From NCBI GenBank assembly GCA_910587345.1, contig CAJUKH010000066.1:1-64000 (forward strand): a stretch of DNA of 64,000 bases. The letters are read 5' to 3'. A model generated the notes under the pieces. That model was not told where the DNA came from and did no database searches. It saw nothing but the letters and a program-made list of their open reading frames with translations. The DNA is from an uncultured Oscillospiraceae bacterium (GTDB taxonomy: Bacteria; Bacillota; Clostridia; Oscillospirales; Oscillospiraceae). The translations under genes and the position numbers were made by a program. Below are positions 18,661-26,909 of this stretch, one piece after another. Position 1 is the first letter of the stretch; every line of letters begins with the position of its first letter.

Positions 18661-19437
18661 ATGAAAGTCCTGTTCCTCGGCAACAGCCACACCTTCTACA
18701 ACGATATGCCCCAGATTTTTGCCGACATCTGCAAAGAACGGGGCAAGGATGTGGAGGTGGCCATGCAGGCCCACCCCGGCGTCACCTATGGCTGGCACTA
18801 TCAGCGGCTCACCGAACTGCGCTTTGCCCTCATCCACGGCGGCTTTGACTACATGGTGATGCAGCAGGCGGCCCACTCCCCCTGTCCCAGCAAGGAGGAA
18901 ACTCTGGAGGATGCGGGCAGGATCATCGCCCTGGCCCGCCAGTGCGGCGTCATTCCCATCCAGACCATGCCCTGGGCCGAGAAGCGGGACCCGGACCACC
19001 AGAAGGGGATGTATGACATTTTCAACACCCTGAGCAGGCAGTATGATGTGAAACTCACCGTGGCCGGCAACGTGTTTGAGGATGTCTTCTACAACCACCC
19101 CGACATCGATATGTACTGGGTGGACGGAGAACACGCCTCCCCCTACGGCTCCTACGTCATCGCCATGGCCGCTTACGCCGCCATCTTCGGCGAGAAGGTA
19201 GAGGGGCTGGCTTCCAGGAGCTATGACACCTACCCCATCGCCCCGGGCCATCAGGAGGAGGTGGCTGCCGCCATCGCCCAATTCCAGAAGGACCCCAGCG
19301 ATACCACCCCCTATCTTCAGGCAAAGCAGTATTTCCTCGGCCCGGTGAACGACAAGTCCCAGATCGCCTGCCCTCTGGACCCGGACAAGGCCCTCACCCT
19401 GCAAAAACTGGTGGACAAGTACGCCTTTGACGCATAA
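18661..19437 (+). CDS. SGNH/GDSL-type hydrolase
   Basis: 258-residue cytosolic esterase-like protein. The start has the block I motif as GNSHTF with the nucleophile Ser, FDYMVMQQ resembles the region with the oxyanion Asn/Gln, and DGEHASPYGSYV near residue 157 provides the Asp-x-x-His pair of block V. There is no signal peptide, so the substrate is probably intracellular. AAGGAGG precedes the ATG at 18661; longer in-frame starts would overlap the promoter. It lies 12 bases before queH and likely shares its transcript. The substrate cannot be inferred. Confidence 0.8.
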   Translation: MKVLFLGNSHTFYNDMPQIFADICKERGKDVEVAMQAHPGVTYGWHYQRLTELRFALIHGGFDYMVMQQAAHSPCPSKEETLEDAGRIIALARQCGVIPIQTMPWAEKRDPDHQKGMYDIFNTLSRQYDVKLTVAGNVFEDVFYNHPDIDMYWVDGEHASPYGSYVIAMAAYAAIFGEKVEGLASRSYDTYPIAPGHQEEVAAAIAQFQKDPSDTTPYLQAKQYFLGPVNDKSQIACPLDPDKALTLQKLVDKYAFDA

Positions 19438-19449
19438 GGAGCCTTCCCT

Positions 19450-20022
19450 ATGAACCTGCTTCTTCACATCTGCTGCGCCCCCTGTTCAGTGGCCTGCATC
19501 AAGCAGCTCCGGGGGGAGGGCATCGAACCTACCGGCTTCTGGTACAACCCCAATATCCACCCCTTTACCGAGTACCGCTCCCGGCGCAACTGCCTCAGGG
19601 AATACGCCCAGTCCATCGGCCTGACTTTGGTGGAGGAGGACGAGTACGGCCTTCGCCCCTTCGTTCAGGCGGTGGCTGCCGACATTGACCACCGCTGCGG
19701 CTACTGCTACGCCGTCCGGCTGGCCCAGGCCGCCCACTACGCCGCCGAGCACGGCTTTGACGCCTTCTGCACCACCCTGACGGTAAGCCCCTACCAGAAC
19801 ACCCCCCTGATTTTCGAGACCGGGGAAAAGCTGGCAAAACAGTTTGGCGTCAAATTCGCCCCCTATGACTTCTCCCCCCACTACCGGGAGGGCCAGACCG
19901 AGGCCCGGGAGCTGGGGCTTTACATGCAAAAGTACTGCGGCTGTGTCTTCAGCGAGGAAGACCGCTATCTGGGGCAGAAAAAGAAAAAGCAGGCCCAGAA
20001 GGAAGCCCAGGCGGCCGGATAA
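19450..20022 (+). CDS. queH: Epoxyqueuosine reductase QueH
   Basis: 190-residue DUF208 protein that performs the last step of queuosine formation in tRNA, an alternative to QueG. The cysteines expected for its [4Fe-4S] cluster and metal site are all present: HICCAPC at the N-terminus, HRCGYCYAVRL in the middle, KYCGCVFSEEDRY near the end. Length is typical. The C-terminus is a short Lys/Gln/Ala tail. Other queuosine genes are not in the window. Confidence 0.93.
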   Translation: MNLLLHICCAPCSVACIKQLRGEGIEPTGFWYNPNIHPFTEYRSRRNCLREYAQSIGLTLVEEDEYGLRPFVQAVAADIDHRCGYCYAVRLAQAAHYAAEHGFDAFCTTLTVSPYQNTPLIFETGEKLAKQFGVKFAPYDFSPHYREGQTEARELGLYMQKYCGCVFSEEDRYLGQKKKKQAQKEAQAAG

Positions 20023-20037
20023 CCCCAAAAAAGAAGA

Positions 20038-20060
20038 CCCGGAGAGCAATGCTCTCCGGG
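20038..20060. terminator. Bidirectional terminator between queH and the XRE regulator
   Basis: CCCGGAGAGC and GCTCTCCGGG form a 10-bp stem with an AAT loop. On the minus strand it is followed by TCTTCTTTTTT, a good U-tract; the plus side is weaker. Confidence 0.75.
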
Positions 20061-20069
20061 CCTTCCTGT

Positions 20070-21365
20070 TTAATCCAGCGGCCAGCCGTCATCGTCCTTG
20101 GGATAGTCCCAGGTCAGCGGGTCATCCGCATCCATCTCGACGGCGGCAGCGCTTCCATTCCCCACCGTATCATCCGCCCAGATAAACCACATTCCCTGTT
20201 TGGGATGCTCCTCTATCCCATAGGTAAATCCCGTCTGAGCATATACCCGGCCATAGCTGTCCTTCACAAAGGCCGCCACCGTGAACCGGTCCTCCCTTGT
20301 GGCCGGAAAGGCCGCATCCTCAGGGAAGGCGGCAAAGTGAGCGTCACCCCAATCCCCCGCAAACGTGGCGGGCTGCTCCTCCAGATTTTCCGCCCAGAAC
20401 AGCAGTGTCCCGTTTTGGAAAAATCCTATCCGGATCTCCTCCACCCGGGCGGGACTTTCTGCCCCAAAGGGTTTTACATCCTCCTCCCGCCACCAGACAT
20501 AGCGGCTGTGGTCGTTCAGCCGGATCTCCTCCAAATCGGAGATCCGTTCATACATAAAACCGTCATCCAAATTGATATAAGGCAGGCTCTCATAGAGATA
20601 ATATCCATAGCTCTCCATCAGCTGGGTGGCCCTTGTCCCATCCGGGGACACAAAGACCACCGACAGTACCCGGGTGTCGGTCAGGGGAAAGGCCGCTTCC
20701 ACCCGGTAAACTCCGTCCTCCCCCCGCAGGGCGGGAAACTCCAGCGCCTGCCCCACCCCGCAGTCCACCAAAAACAGGGCTTCCATCCCCGGCACATAGG
20801 TCTTGGGCCGGGCACGGAGGGCGAAGGTGATGACCCCCTCTCCCAAATCCACGGAGAGAAACTCCGCCCCGTAGTCCGAGGTCAGGTCATTCTGCGCCTT
20901 CAGAATATCCTCCACCTGACTGGAGATCCCTCCGATCTGCCGGTTCACCGAAGTCTCCACCTGACTCACCGCCCGCTGCAGCTGCTCACTTTGCCGGGTC
21001 AGATCTCCAAGCCGCTGATAGAGATTCCCCACCAGCAAGCAAACGGCCACGCCGCCCACCGCCAGCCACCAGCGGCCCCGTTTGGGCTTGGAAGGCAAGT
21101 ACCGCCCCACGATCTCCTCCACCATCTTCAGTTGGGCCTCGGTCAGCTCCTCCGGGGCCGTGGGTTCCTCCTCGGTGCCCAGAAGCCAGCCCACGCTGAC
21201 CCCGAAGAGTCCGCTGAGGGCCACCAGCTTCTCCACCTCCGGCATTGCCGAGTCCGACTCCCATTTATAGATAGCCTGCCGGGATACCCCCAGCCGTTCC
21301 CCCAGGTTTTCCTGAGAAATGCCCAGCTCTTTCCGTTTCTGGGCGATCCGTTGTCCAAGGGTCAT
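20070..21365 (-). CDS. Membrane-anchored XRE-family transcriptional regulator
   Basis: 431 residues. The first 60 form an XRE helix-turn-helix (ISQENLGERLGVSRQAIYKWESD). A basic linker precedes one membrane segment (WWLAVGGVAVCLLVGNLY, about 100-117), then a short coiled coil and a beta-rich domain of about 280 residues, predicted to lie outside the cell. This plan suggests a one-component sensor: DNA-binding inside, ligand domain outside. The sensory domain is not one I recognise. Target genes are unknown. Confidence 0.75.
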   Translation of the reverse strand: MTLGQRIAQKRKELGISQENLGERLGVSRQAIYKWESDSAMPEVEKLVALSGLFGVSVGWLLGTEEEPTAPEELTEAQLKMVEEIVGRYLPSKPKRGRWWLAVGGVAVCLLVGNLYQRLGDLTRQSEQLQRAVSQVETSVNRQIGGISSQVEDILKAQNDLTSDYGAEFLSVDLGEGVITFALRARPKTYVPGMEALFLVDCGVGQALEFPALRGEDGVYRVEAAFPLTDTRVLSVVFVSPDGTRATQLMESYGYYLYESLPYINLDDGFMYERISDLEEIRLNDHSRYVWWREEDVKPFGAESPARVEEIRIGFFQNGTLLFWAENLEEQPATFAGDWGDAHFAAFPEDAAFPATREDRFTVAAFVKDSYGRVYAQTGFTYGIEEHPKQGMWFIWADDTVGNGSAAAVEMDADDPLTWDYPKDDDGWPLD

Positions 21366-21494
21366 GTAACCCCCTCCTTTCCCCCTCAGTGTACCGCCTC
21401 CGCCCCCAAAAGGCCACCAACCTGGGGTGTTCTTTTTGTCAACCGGGGGTTAGCATGGCCGAAAAAGGCCGGCAGAAGCCGGCCTTTTTCTCTT

Positions 21495-22077
21495 TTAGTC
21501 CCCGTTGTGCATCACCAGCCAGGAATTGTCCTCCCGAAAGCCGAACTTCTCATAGACCGGCCGGCCCAGCTTGGAGGCCCCCAGCCACATAAGCCCCGCC
21601 CGGCGGGCGACAGCCTCCTGCCGCACCAGTTCCAGCATCCTTGTGGCGATGCCTTGACCCCGGTGGGCGGGGGCGGTATACATATTGGTCACATAGCCCC
21701 GGATACTCACCGGGTCAAAGAAGGCGGGAGGAAAGTCATAGAACACCACCGCCCCGGTAGCGATGATCTCTCCGGCCTCCTCGGCCACCCACTCCACCAT
21801 GGAGCCGTCGGCCATATGCTTATGGAAAAAGGCGGACAGCTCCGCATCCATATCCCCGTCGGGGGCGTAAGCCCTCGTCAATAAGCTGGAGCTTCCGCAG
21901 CTCCCCCTCCTCTTCCGCCAGCCACTCCACCAGAGAGCCGTCCTCCATCTTCTCCCGGGTGTACTCCTCCAGTTCTTTGTCAATGCCGGTGTCCTTCTGG
22001 CCGGAGTCCACGATCATCTTCTTCCGGTACTCCGCCACCAGCGCCAGATCCTCCATTCCCGCTTTTCTGAATTCCAC
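21495..22077 (-). pseudogene. Broken, chimeric GNAT acetyltransferase
   Basis: Two overlapping minus-strand frames together make one GNAT protein. The first (GTG at 22077, after AGGAGGG) gives a normal N-terminus up to WLAEEEGEL, then continues RKLQLIDEG, which looks like the start of a second GNAT. The frame is lost at about 21868-21870, where GGCTTACGCC has one T more than needed; removing it restores EGYAPDGDMDAELSAFF and the full acetyl-CoA-binding core (HRGQGIATRML) to the stop at 21495. So there are two lesions: a fusion of two related N-termini (EKMEDGSLVEW and HKHMADGSMVEW are both present) and a +1 frameshift. An intact paralog lies directly upstream. Confidence 0.8.
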
Positions 22078-22113
22078 GGTCCATCTTCCCTCCTTACCTT
22101 CTAAGAGCGCCCC

Positions 22114-22566
22114 TTATTCCTGGGGAATATTCATCACCATCTCGTCATCCGCCGGCTGAAAGCCGTACTTCTCATAGACAAACCGCCCCAACCGGGAGGC
22201 CCCCAGGTCCAGCTGGGTCACATTCCGCTTTTGGGCCTCGGCCACGCAGAGGTCCAGCAGCTTGGTGGCGATCCCCTGCCGGCGGTGGTCGGTGCGGGTC
22301 CACATATTGGCCACATGGCCCTTTCTCCCGCTATGGTTGCCGAAGGAGGGCGGCACCCGGTAAAACAGTACGCCCCCGGTGCCCACCACCTCTCCGTTCT
22401 CCTCCACGAACCACTGGACCAGGCTGCCGTCGGCCATCTTCTCCCGAAAGAAATCCTCCATCTGGTCCTCAAAGTCGATGACCCTGTCATAGTTGTCCAG
22501 ATACATCTGTTTCCGGTACCGGACCAACAGATCTATGTCCTCCATGGTGGCTTTTCTGATGTCCAT
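22114..22566 (-). CDS. GNAT family N-acetyltransferase
   Basis: 150 residues covering the GNAT fold. Motif A is HRRQGIATKLLD (the acetyl-CoA pyrophosphate loop), preceded by VANMWTRTD, and the C-terminus ends LGRFVYEKYGFQ, the typical last strand. GAAAGGAAGAGGA precedes the ATG. Substrate unknown. It is the intact relative of the broken gene 36 bases downstream. Confidence 0.88.
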   Translation of the reverse strand: MDIRKATMEDIDLLVRYRKQMYLDNYDRVIDFEDQMEDFFREKMADGSLVQWFVEENGEVVGTGGVLFYRVPPSFGNHSGRKGHVANMWTRTDHRRQGIATKLLDLCVAEAQKRNVTQLDLGASRLGRFVYEKYGFQPADDEMVMNIPQE

Positions 22567-22763
22567 ATTCCTCTTCCTTTCTCACGGGCGGAGGGGCCCT
22601 GAATAAGTGCTTGCCTTTGAAAAGACCGCTCCCATAGGGACCGGCCCCCGGCCGGCCCGCAGAATGGCCCTGCAAACTTCCCCACTCTATCGGCGGGATG
22701 CTCTGTTGCAGAGGCGGGTCATAACCCGCCCGACAGGAAGGCTCTGCAATGTTGAACTTTGCT

Positions 22764-23127
22764 TCGGCAAAAAGGCATCCCTTTATCATTTGTGAATATG
22801 TGGCCTGCCCGGCTGGGGTCAGACCCGCTTTTTCTTTTGCAGGCAAAAGAAAAAGCGGGTCTGGACTCCGAAAAAGAAAAGGTAGACCAGTGTAAAAGAT
22901 TATGGGCTGCGTTACAACCGTACAAAGCCCCAATCCTGCTTGGGTATCCCTCGGGTAAAAGACTTTGGGGTATCCCTTTTGTTTCCGGCGGCTTGGGTTT
23001 GAGCGACCCGTGGTCCCTTTTGCGTCACTGCCGTTGAGGGAGTGGAATACCGTTACCTGTTCGTTGGTATTTCCGCCGCCTGGGTGGTACGGAGATGTAA
23101 GATCCCGGCGGGTCAAGGCGGCCCGCC
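22764..23127 (+). repeat. Dispersed non-coding repeat, element B copy 1
   Basis: This stretch is clearly related to 24739-25158 read on the opposite strand. Conserved blocks include TATGTGGCCTGCCCGGC, a long hairpin at 22821-22862 (20-bp arms built from ACCCGCTTTTTCTTTTG), GGACTCCGAAAAAGAAAAG, TATCCCTCGGGTAAAA and CCGCCTGGGTGGTAC. No ribosome site or convincing frame explains the conservation. The rest of the gap 22567-23210 shows nothing else recognisable. Confidence 0.75.
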
Positions 23128-23210
23128 CCACAACACAAAACGCACCATCTATCGTTCAAGCATATGTGGGCCGCACCCACCAAGCAACAAGTCCCCTTGT
23201 CACCCCAGCC

Positions 23211-24119
23211 CTATCTGCCCAGCCTCTGCCGCACCGCCTCAAACCACCCCGGCAGCGGACACTCAACTGTCACCTGCTCCCCGCTTCTCGGATGGATAAA
23301 GGTGAGCTTCTTGGCGTGGAGGCACTGCCCCGCCAGCCCCGGCACCGGCTTTTTCGCCCCATAGACCGTATCCCCCAGCAAGGGATGGCCCAAGGACGCC
23401 ATATGGACCCGGATCTGGTGGGTCCGGCCGGTCTCCAGCCGGCATTGGAGATAAGTATAGCCGCTGTACCGCTCCAGCACCCGCCAGTGGGTAACGGCAT
23501 TTTTCCCGTTCACCCGGTCCACGGCCATCTTTTTCCGGTCCACCGGGTGGCGGGCCACGGGGGCGTCCACGGCGCCGGCGTCCTCCCGAAAGCCGCCCAC
23601 GGCGATGGCGTGATACTCCCGGTAAAGACTGTGGTCCTCCAGCTGGGCAGCCAGAGCCAGATGGGCAGCATCATTTTTGGCGGCAATGATAAGCCCCGAG
23701 GTATCCCGGTCAATGCGGTGGACGATGCCCGGCCGCAGCTTTCCGTTGATTCCGGAAAGGCTATTTCCGCAGTGATATAACAGTGCGTTGACCAGCGTCC
23801 CGTCAGGATGCCCGGCGGCAGGGTGGACCACCATCCCCACCGGCTTGTTGACTACGATCACATCCTCATCCTCATAGACCACATCCAGAGGGATGTTTTG
23901 GGGGAGGGCCTCGATAGGCTCCGGATCGGAAAGGGCCACCACATAGACCTCCCCCGCCTCGGTCTTCCGATTTTTCTTCACCGGTTCCCCGCCCAGAGTC
24001 ACCGCCCCCTCCTCCAATAGCCGTTGGACGGCGGATCGGGTCAGGTCGGGGACCGTTCGGGCCAGAAATTGGTCCACCCGCTCACCGGTGTGGTCGGCCA
24101 CACACTTCAGAGGGGTCAT
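23211..24119 (-). CDS. rluD: RluD-family 23S rRNA pseudouridine synthase
   Basis: 302 residues: an N-terminal S4 RNA-binding domain (RVDQFLARTVPDLTRSAVQRLLEEGAV) and a pseudouridine synthase domain with the catalytic Asp in HRIDRDTSGLIIAAK, plus GRTHQIRVHMASLGHPLLGD. Family members modify 23S rRNA uridines; exact positions cannot be read from sequence. It overlaps the end of lspA by four bases, the common lspA-rluD pair of Firmicutes. Confidence 0.93.
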   Translation of the reverse strand: MTPLKCVADHTGERVDQFLARTVPDLTRSAVQRLLEEGAVTLGGEPVKKNRKTEAGEVYVVALSDPEPIEALPQNIPLDVVYEDEDVIVVNKPVGMVVHPAAGHPDGTLVNALLYHCGNSLSGINGKLRPGIVHRIDRDTSGLIIAAKNDAAHLALAAQLEDHSLYREYHAIAVGGFREDAGAVDAPVARHPVDRKKMAVDRVNGKNAVTHWRVLERYSGYTYLQCRLETGRTHQIRVHMASLGHPLLGDTVYGAKKPVPGLAGQCLHAKKLTFIHPRSGEQVTVECPLPGWFEAVRQRLGR

Positions 24120-24583
24120 TTGTCCCCCTCCTTTCCTTCTTCCCAGAACAGCACCACATAAGCCCCCAGCAGCGCTCCGCCGCAGCAGACGCAGATATCA
24201 GCGATGTTGAACACGGCAAAATTGATGAAGGTGGTGGCAAACATATCGGTGACAAAGCCAAAAAACAGCCGGTCGATGAGATTCCCCACCGCCCCCGCCA
24301 GGATCAGCGTGAGCGCAAGATTTCCCATCTTCCCCGGGAAGTACCGCTTCCACAGCATCACCGCAAGAGCGATGGACACCACCAGAGAAATCACGGTCAA
24401 CAGCCAGGTCATTCCCGAAAAAAAGGAGAACGCCGCCCCGGTATTTTGGGTATAGGTCAGCTCCATGATATGGGGAATAAAGGGCAGACTGCCCCCAAAA
24501 GGGATATTCCCCCGGACCCAGAATTTCAGCCACTGGTCCGCCCCCACCAGCGCCAGGGCCAAGCCAAAATAGAGAAGGGTCAT
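24116..24583 (-). CDS. lspA: Lipoprotein signal peptidase II
   Basis: 155-residue polytopic membrane aspartyl protease that removes signal peptides of prolipoproteins. Four membrane helices, with the conserved NTGAAFSFF and AGAVGNLIDRL and the catalytic Asp pair in NLIDR and FNIADICVC. It would process the lipoproteins in this window (716, 49332 and 52085). Upstream 24584-24738 is non-coding; the repeat follows. Confidence 0.95.
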   Translation of the reverse strand: MTLLYFGLALALVGADQWLKFWVRGNIPFGGSLPFIPHIMELTYTQNTGAAFSFFSGMTWLLTVISLVVSIALAVMLWKRYFPGKMGNLALTLILAGAVGNLIDRLFFGFVTDMFATTFINFAVFNIADICVCCGGALLGAYVVLFWEEGKEGDK

Positions 24584-24738
24584 CTTTCCTCTCCTTTCTT
24601 GAATTATGTCAACTAATTACGCTATTATGTAAACTGTCCAACGTTTCATTGACTGTCGGCTTTCAGTATATCCCAAAATGCCCCGGTATGTCAACGCCCC
24701 ACATTCTCAAGCGGCAGGCGGTATGTTGACAGCGTAGA

Positions 24739-25158
24739 GCGGGCCGCCCCGGCCCGTCAAAGCGTCACCACCATGTACCACCCAGGCGGCGGGGATAGCA
24801 ACGCAATCCCTTACAATGTCTTGCCCTTGAATGGCGAATGGCGCAAAAGGAACCACGAATCGCTCAGACGCTGGCCGCCGGAAACAAGAGGGATACCCCG
24901 AAGGGTTTTACCCGAGGGATAGCGTGGCGGGGTTGGGACTTTGTATGGTTGTACCGTAACTCGCAGTTCCTTCCACTGGTCTTCTTTTCTTTTTCGGAGT
25001 CCAGAACCGCTTTTTCTTTTGCAAACAAAAGAAAAAGCGGTTTTACCCGCAAGGGCTACGCCCCATCCGTAAGGCGGCGAAGCCGCCAACGGCTGGGCTG
25101 TGGCCCCGGCCGGGCAGGCCACATATCCATAAATGAGAAAAGGATACTCTTTTGCCGA
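24739..25158 (-). repeat. Dispersed non-coding repeat, element B copy 2
   Basis: Inverted relative to copy 1 at 22764-23127. It keeps the same block order and a perfect 17-bp hairpin at 25005-25042 (AACCGCTTTTTCTTTTG / CAAAAGAAAAAGCGGTT). It carries an extra GC-rich block of about 55 bases with its own GGCGGC/GCCGCC hairpin near 25070-25090. The hairpin differs from copy 1 by a paired change (C:G to A:T), so pairing is kept. Confidence 0.75.
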
Positions 25159-25270
25159 GGGAGGGTGCGGATTTGCGGGGCCTTCCCGCCGGCGCCGTCA
25201 AGGATGCCGCGCCCTACAATCCTCCAAATGAGGCTCGAAATCCTCCCCACTCATTTCTGCCCAAAACCCA

Positions 25271-25299
25271 TTGTAGGCCGCCAAAATTTGTGATATGAT
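25271..25299 (+). promoter_or_regulatory. thiI promoter (TTGTAG-N17-TATGAT)
   Basis: TTGTAG and TATGAT are spaced by 17 bases and end 36 bases before the thiI ATG. Confidence 0.55.
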
Positions 25300-25335
25300 A
25301 GACCACAGCCGACAACAAAAAGGGAGAGAACACCT

Positions 25336-26517
25336 ATGAACGACATCATTCTCTTAAAGCTGGGTGAGCTGGTCCTGAAGGGCCTGAACCGCCACAATTT
25401 TGAGGAAAAGCTCATGTCCAACGCCCGGCGGCGGCTGCAAAGCTGCGGGGGCAGGTTCAAGGTCACCACCAAGCAGTCCATCACCTATGTGGAGCCTCTG
25501 GAGGACGCCTGCGACATGGACAGGGCCTTTGAGGCCATGAAGATGGTCTTCGGCGCGGCGGGGGTCTGCCGCTGCCGGGCCTGCGAGAAGGACAAGGATG
25601 TGATGCTCTCCGCCATTCAGGAGTTTCTGGCCTCCCAGCTGGCGGCGGCCAAGACCTTTAAGGTGGAGTGCAAACGCTCCGACAAGGCCTTCCCCCTCAA
25701 CTCCATCCAGCTGGCCCAGTACCTGGGCGGGGAGCTGGACGAGCTGTACCCCCATCTCACCGCCCAGATGCACCACCCCGACCTCACCGTCTATGTGGAG
25801 GTCCGGGACGATGCCGCCTTTATCCACGGCAACACCGAACAGGGGGCCGGCGGCCTTCCCGTGGGCATGGCGGGCAAGGCGGTAAGCCTCCTCTCCGGGG
25901 GTATCGACTCCCCCGTGGCCTCCTGGATGATGGCCAAGCGGGGCTTGTCTTTGGAAATGGTCCACTACTTCTCCTACCCCTACACCTCCGAGGAGGCCAA
26001 GCAGAAGGTGCTGGATCTGGCGAAGATTTTGACCCCCTGGATCGGCCGCACCGTGGTCCATGTGGTCCCCTTCACCGCCATTCAGGAGGAGCTGCGCCGC
26101 TCCTGCCCCGAGGAGCTGTTCACCATCCTCATGCGCCGGTTCATGATGCGCATCGCCGCTGCCGTGGCGGGGCGCACCGGGGCGGGGGCGCTGGTCACCG
26201 GCGAAAGTCTGGGACAGGTGGCCAGCCAGACCATGGAGGCCATGCAATGCACCGGCGGAGCCATCGACCTGCCCGTCTTCCGGCCGGTCATCGGCATGGA
26301 CAAGGAGGAGATCATCCGCATCTCCCGCCGCATCAACACCTTCGAGACCTCCATCCTCCCCTACGAGGACTGCTGCACCGTCTTCACTCCCCGCCACCCC
26401 AAGTTAAAGCCCACCATAGCCGAATGCGAAGCCGCCGAGGCCAATTTGGACGTGGAAGGTTTGGTCAACGCCGCCGTGGACGGCATCGAGAGGGTGTTTA
26501 TTGAGATGGAACTGTAA
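25336..26517 (+). CDS. thiI: tRNA 4-thiouridine synthase ThiI
   Basis: 393 residues: an N-terminal ferredoxin-like region, a THUMP RNA-binding domain (about 60-165) and a PP-loop ATPase with SLLSGGIDSPVASWMM. It makes s4U in tRNA and can feed sulfur to thiazole synthesis. It lacks the C-terminal rhodanese domain of the E. coli enzyme, as is normal in Firmicutes, where a cysteine desulfurase partner supplies sulfur; no such gene is in the window. GGGAGAG precedes the ATG. Confidence 0.95.
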   Translation: MNDIILLKLGELVLKGLNRHNFEEKLMSNARRRLQSCGGRFKVTTKQSITYVEPLEDACDMDRAFEAMKMVFGAAGVCRCRACEKDKDVMLSAIQEFLASQLAAAKTFKVECKRSDKAFPLNSIQLAQYLGGELDELYPHLTAQMHHPDLTVYVEVRDDAAFIHGNTEQGAGGLPVGMAGKAVSLLSGGIDSPVASWMMAKRGLSLEMVHYFSYPYTSEEAKQKVLDLAKILTPWIGRTVVHVVPFTAIQEELRRSCPEELFTILMRRFMMRIAAAVAGRTGAGALVTGESLGQVASQTMEAMQCTGGAIDLPVFRPVIGMDKEEIIRISRRINTFETSILPYEDCCTVFTPRHPKLKPTIAECEAAEANLDVEGLVNAAVDGIERVFIEMEL

Positions 26518-26530
26518 CCGCACAAAATCA

Positions 26531-26565
26531 AGAAGGCAGCACCGTCTTGGTGCTGCCTTCTTTTT
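26531..26565 (+). terminator. thiI terminator
   Basis: A 13-bp stem, AGAAGGCAGCACC / GGTGCTGCCTTCT, with a GTCTT loop, followed by a T-run. Confidence 0.85.
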
Positions 26566-26600
26566 GTTTATCGCAGGGCCTCAATAGATAAAAGCAACCG

Positions 26601-26795
26601 TTATTCCTCCACAACCACTAATTTGATTGCAGATTCAATTAACAGATTGATCAATTCATTTCTGGAACGGTTCGTCTTCTTCGATAGACGCTCCAGTTCC
26701 TCTAACGTCTCGTCTTTCATACGCACAGACACGATTTTATGCCCGTCATCGCCTTTGTATGGGCTTTTCTTGGTGATTTTGATTTCCTTCTCCAT
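26601..26795 (-). CDS. Ribbon-helix-helix DNA-binding protein
   Basis: 64 residues, AT-rich. HKIVSVRMKDETLEELERLSKKTNRSRNELINLLIESAI is a classic CopG/Arc-type RHH: a short beta-strand with alternating basic residues, then two helices. Such proteins bind DNA as dimers of dimers, often as autorepressors or antitoxins; no toxin partner is adjacent. The ATG at 26795 follows GAGGTG. It is divergent from the DUF4230 gene, with an inverted repeat over both promoters. Confidence 0.8.
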   Translation of the reverse strand: MEKEIKITKKSPYKGDDGHKIVSVRMKDETLEELERLSKKTNRSRNELINLLIESAIKLVVVEE

Positions 26796-26811
26796 GTCAA
26801 CACCTCGCAAC

Positions 26812-26855
26812 TTTATTATAGTGTTGACAGCAATCAAAGTGCATACTATAATAAA
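26812..26855. promoter_or_regulatory. Divergent promoters inside an 11-bp inverted repeat
   Basis: TTTATTATAGT (26812-26822) and ACTATAATAAA (26845-26855) are perfect inverted repeats. The plus promoter is consensus: TTGACA at 26824-26829, 17 bases, TATAAT at 26847-26852. The minus -10 TATAAT at 26815-26820 lies in the other arm. The layout is what an RHH autorepressor operator would look like; binding is an inference. Confidence 0.65.
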
Positions 26856-26909
26856 TATTATAAATACATAGTTAAATTACATAATATAAAAATCAAAGGA
26901 GATGAAACA

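Noticed and set aside
22487..25293. Short frames inside element B with related peptide sequences (for example QPYKAP / QPYKVP)
   Set aside because: Similarity in more than one frame follows from the DNA repeat; there are no ribosome sites and the starts differ between copies.
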